DNA of 64,000 nucleotides, taken from positions 24,937 to 88,936 of the forward strand of contig NZ_FCOC02000024.1 in the NCBI RefSeq assembly GCF_001544455.2. Direction: 5' to 3'. The position numbers and the translations under genes were made by a program. The stretch's first letter is position 1. Each line of letters starts with the position of its first letter. The stretch comes from Caballeronia sordidicola (GTDB taxonomy: Bacteria; Pseudomonadota; Gammaproteobacteria; Burkholderiales; Burkholderiaceae). Of the stretch, positions 62,646 through 64,000 are shown one piece after another. Under the pieces are notes generated by a model that saw only the letters and a program-made list of their open reading frames with translations, was not told the DNA's origin and searched no databases.

Positions 62646-63839
62646 ATGAATCTGATTCCAGAAATCGAAGCGTCGCACGAAGAAATCAAAGCTTTGCGAC
62701 GAACGATCCATGCAAATCCGGAACTTCGTTACGAAGAAGTCGGAACAGCAAAACTCGTGGCAGAAAACCTTGAACGATGGGGTCTGGAAGTTCATCGCGG
62801 GATGGGGAAAACCGGCGTGGTCGGCGTCTTGAAGCGCGGCTCCAGTTCAAGAAGCATTGGCTTGCGCGCCGACATGGACGCCTTGCCGATTGTCGAACTG
62901 AATACGTTCGATCACAAGTCACAGAACGCCGGGCGCATGCACGCGTGCGGTCACGATGGCCATACGGCCATGTTGCTCGGCGCGGCCAAACATCTGGCTG
63001 AGCATGGCAAGTTCGACGGCACTATCGTGTTTATTTTCCAGCCGGCCGAAGAAGGAGGCGCAGGCGCAAAAGCAATGATCAACGACGGCCTGTTCAAACA
63101 GTTTCCCGTCGATGCCGTGTTCGGCGTTCATAACTGGCCGGGTATGAAGGCGCGTACGTTTGGTGTGACGGAAGGCCCGTTGATGGCTTCAAGCAATGAG
63201 TTTCGCATTACCGTCAAAGGGATTGGGTCGCATGCAGCGCTGCCGCATAACGGCCACGATCCGATCTTTGCGGCCATGCAGATTGCCAACGGGCTGCAGG
63301 GAATCATTACACGTAGCAAAAAGCCGATTGATACGGCGGTTTTGTCGATTACCCAGATTCATGCCGGTGACGCAGTCAATGTTGTGCCAAACGATGCCTG
63401 GCTTGGCGGCACGATCAGAACATTCACGGTTGAAACACTCGATTTGATCGAACGACGCATGAAGACGATTGTTGAATCGACAGCAGCGGCTTATGAATGC
63501 GAAGGCGTGCTGGAGTTTTATCGGAACTATCCGCCTACGATTAATGATCCTGAGCAGGCGCGGTTCGCGGTATCGGTGATGGAAGAAGTTGTGGGGAAAC
63601 AGAACGTGGATGCGTCGGTAGAACCTACGATGGGCGCTGAGGATTTCTCGTTCATGCTGCTCGCAAAGCCCGGCTGTTATGCATTTTTAGGCAATGGCGA
63701 CGGTGAGCATCGCGAGTCGGGGCACGGCATGGGCCCATGCATGCTTCACAATGCGAGCTACGATTTCAATGATGATTTGTTATCGGTCGGCTCGACCTAT
63801 TTTGTAAAGCTTGCTGAGAGATTTTTATCGGCTCGATGA
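62646..63839 (+). CDS. M20-family amidohydrolase (hippurate hydrolase-like)
   Basis: Metal-dependent hydrolase of N-acyl amino acids or related amides, 397 residues, cytosolic. Metal and catalytic residues: RADMDALPI, HACGHDGHTAMLLGAAKHL (Cys101, His103, His106), FQPAEEGGAGAKAM (Glu135/Glu136) and VFGVHNWPG. The lid domain starts near SNEFRITVKGIGSHAALPH, and the protein ends with PTMGAEDFSFML and GPCMLHNASYDFND. AGGGG lies before the ATG. The true substrate could be hippurate, an N-acetyl amino acid or an auxin conjugate; the sequence does not decide. Confidence 0.92.
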   Translation: MNLIPEIEASHEEIKALRRTIHANPELRYEEVGTAKLVAENLERWGLEVHRGMGKTGVVGVLKRGSSSRSIGLRADMDALPIVELNTFDHKSQNAGRMHACGHDGHTAMLLGAAKHLAEHGKFDGTIVFIFQPAEEGGAGAKAMINDGLFKQFPVDAVFGVHNWPGMKARTFGVTEGPLMASSNEFRITVKGIGSHAALPHNGHDPIFAAMQIANGLQGIITRSKKPIDTAVLSITQIHAGDAVNVVPNDAWLGGTIRTFTVETLDLIERRMKTIVESTAAAYECEGVLEFYRNYPPTINDPEQARFAVSVMEEVVGKQNVDASVEPTMGAEDFSFMLLAKPGCYAFLGNGDGEHRESGHGMGPCMLHNASYDFNDDLLSVGSTYFVKLAERFLSAR

Positions 63840-63923
63840 GCGCGTTTACCGGTGTGGAATTTCCAGATTAAGAAAGGGTTGGCTCGCGTCGATGCAAACT
63901 TCTGTTTGAAGTTATCCGGTCTA

Positions 63924-63969
63924 TAAACGCAAAAACCCCACCGAGTTGGGTGGGGTTTTTGCGTTTATG
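63924..63969. terminator. Bidirectional terminator with a 20-bp perfect stem
   Basis: Arms 63924-63943 and 63950-63969 are perfect reverse complements around a GAGTTG loop. The ACCCCACC core is flanked by A5/T5 runs. It lies 85 bases after the M20 gene. Confidence 0.88.
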
Positions 63970-64000
63970 CTGAGTGTATTTCAGCGAATGGGGAGCCTGA

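Overview
The window looks like a piece of the main chromosome of a Burkholderiaceae bacterium, most likely Paraburkholderia, Caballeronia or a close relative. This rests on the high GC, on recognisable betaproteobacterial proteins (CNP1-like lipoprotein, ZapD, DciA, Burkholderia-type porin, FtsQ starting MWNN), and on the order rppH / CNP1 / proB-obgE-rpmA-rplU / ispB / tRNA-Pro / pilBCD-coaE-zapD-yacG / argJ / secA / lpxC / dcw. The genus is an inference; no 16S rRNA gene is present.

Region 1 (1-5705) is housekeeping: the 3' end of rppH, a CNP1-like lipoprotein, proB and obgE-rpmA-rplU on the minus strand, ispB, and a complete tRNA-Pro(CGG) with terminator. Region 2 (5706-23223) is an accessory block without mobile-element signs. 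It holds a GT4 glycosyltransferase, a DoxX-like membrane protein, a YgjP-like metalloprotease, a DHA2 drug exporter divergent from a MarR regulator with a perfect 20-bp palindrome between them, a cardiolipin synthase-like protein and a CoA-transferase. It continues with a small exported YxFxxD-repeat protein, an ECF sigma/anti-sigma pair with a PEBP-like protein, a processive GT2 coupled to cytochrome b561, and a LysR-controlled transporter/hydrolase/tannase-family cluster.

Region 3 (23349-30006) runs corC-like, pilB-pilC-pilD, coaE, zapD, yacG on the plus strand. Region 4 (30025-38166) carries argJ with an AAA+ ATPase and a NUDIX hydrolase, secA divergent from dciA, lpxC, and a peroxiredoxin.

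Region 5 (38429-55998) is a complete dcw cluster on the minus strand: mraZ-rsmH-ftsL-ftsI-murE-murF-mraY-murD-ftsW-murG-murC-ddl-ftsQ-ftsA-ftsZ. Eight of its junctions are four-base ATGA overlaps, and in front of mraZ lies a four-unit, 10-bp-phased repeat next to a good sigma70 promoter. Region 6 (56284-64000) holds coq7, a porin, a FadD-type acyl-CoA ligase, a molybdopterin oxidoreductase and an M20 amidohydrolase.

Most of the window is conserved core genome. I see no CRISPR array, insertion sequence, prophage or toxin-antitoxin pair. No clearly undescribed system stands out. The best leads are the tannase-family protein that has lost both cysteines normally flanking its catalytic Ser and His, the MarR operator architecture with a possibly leaderless marR mRNA, the ECF sigma module with its exported partners, and several unusual hairpins.
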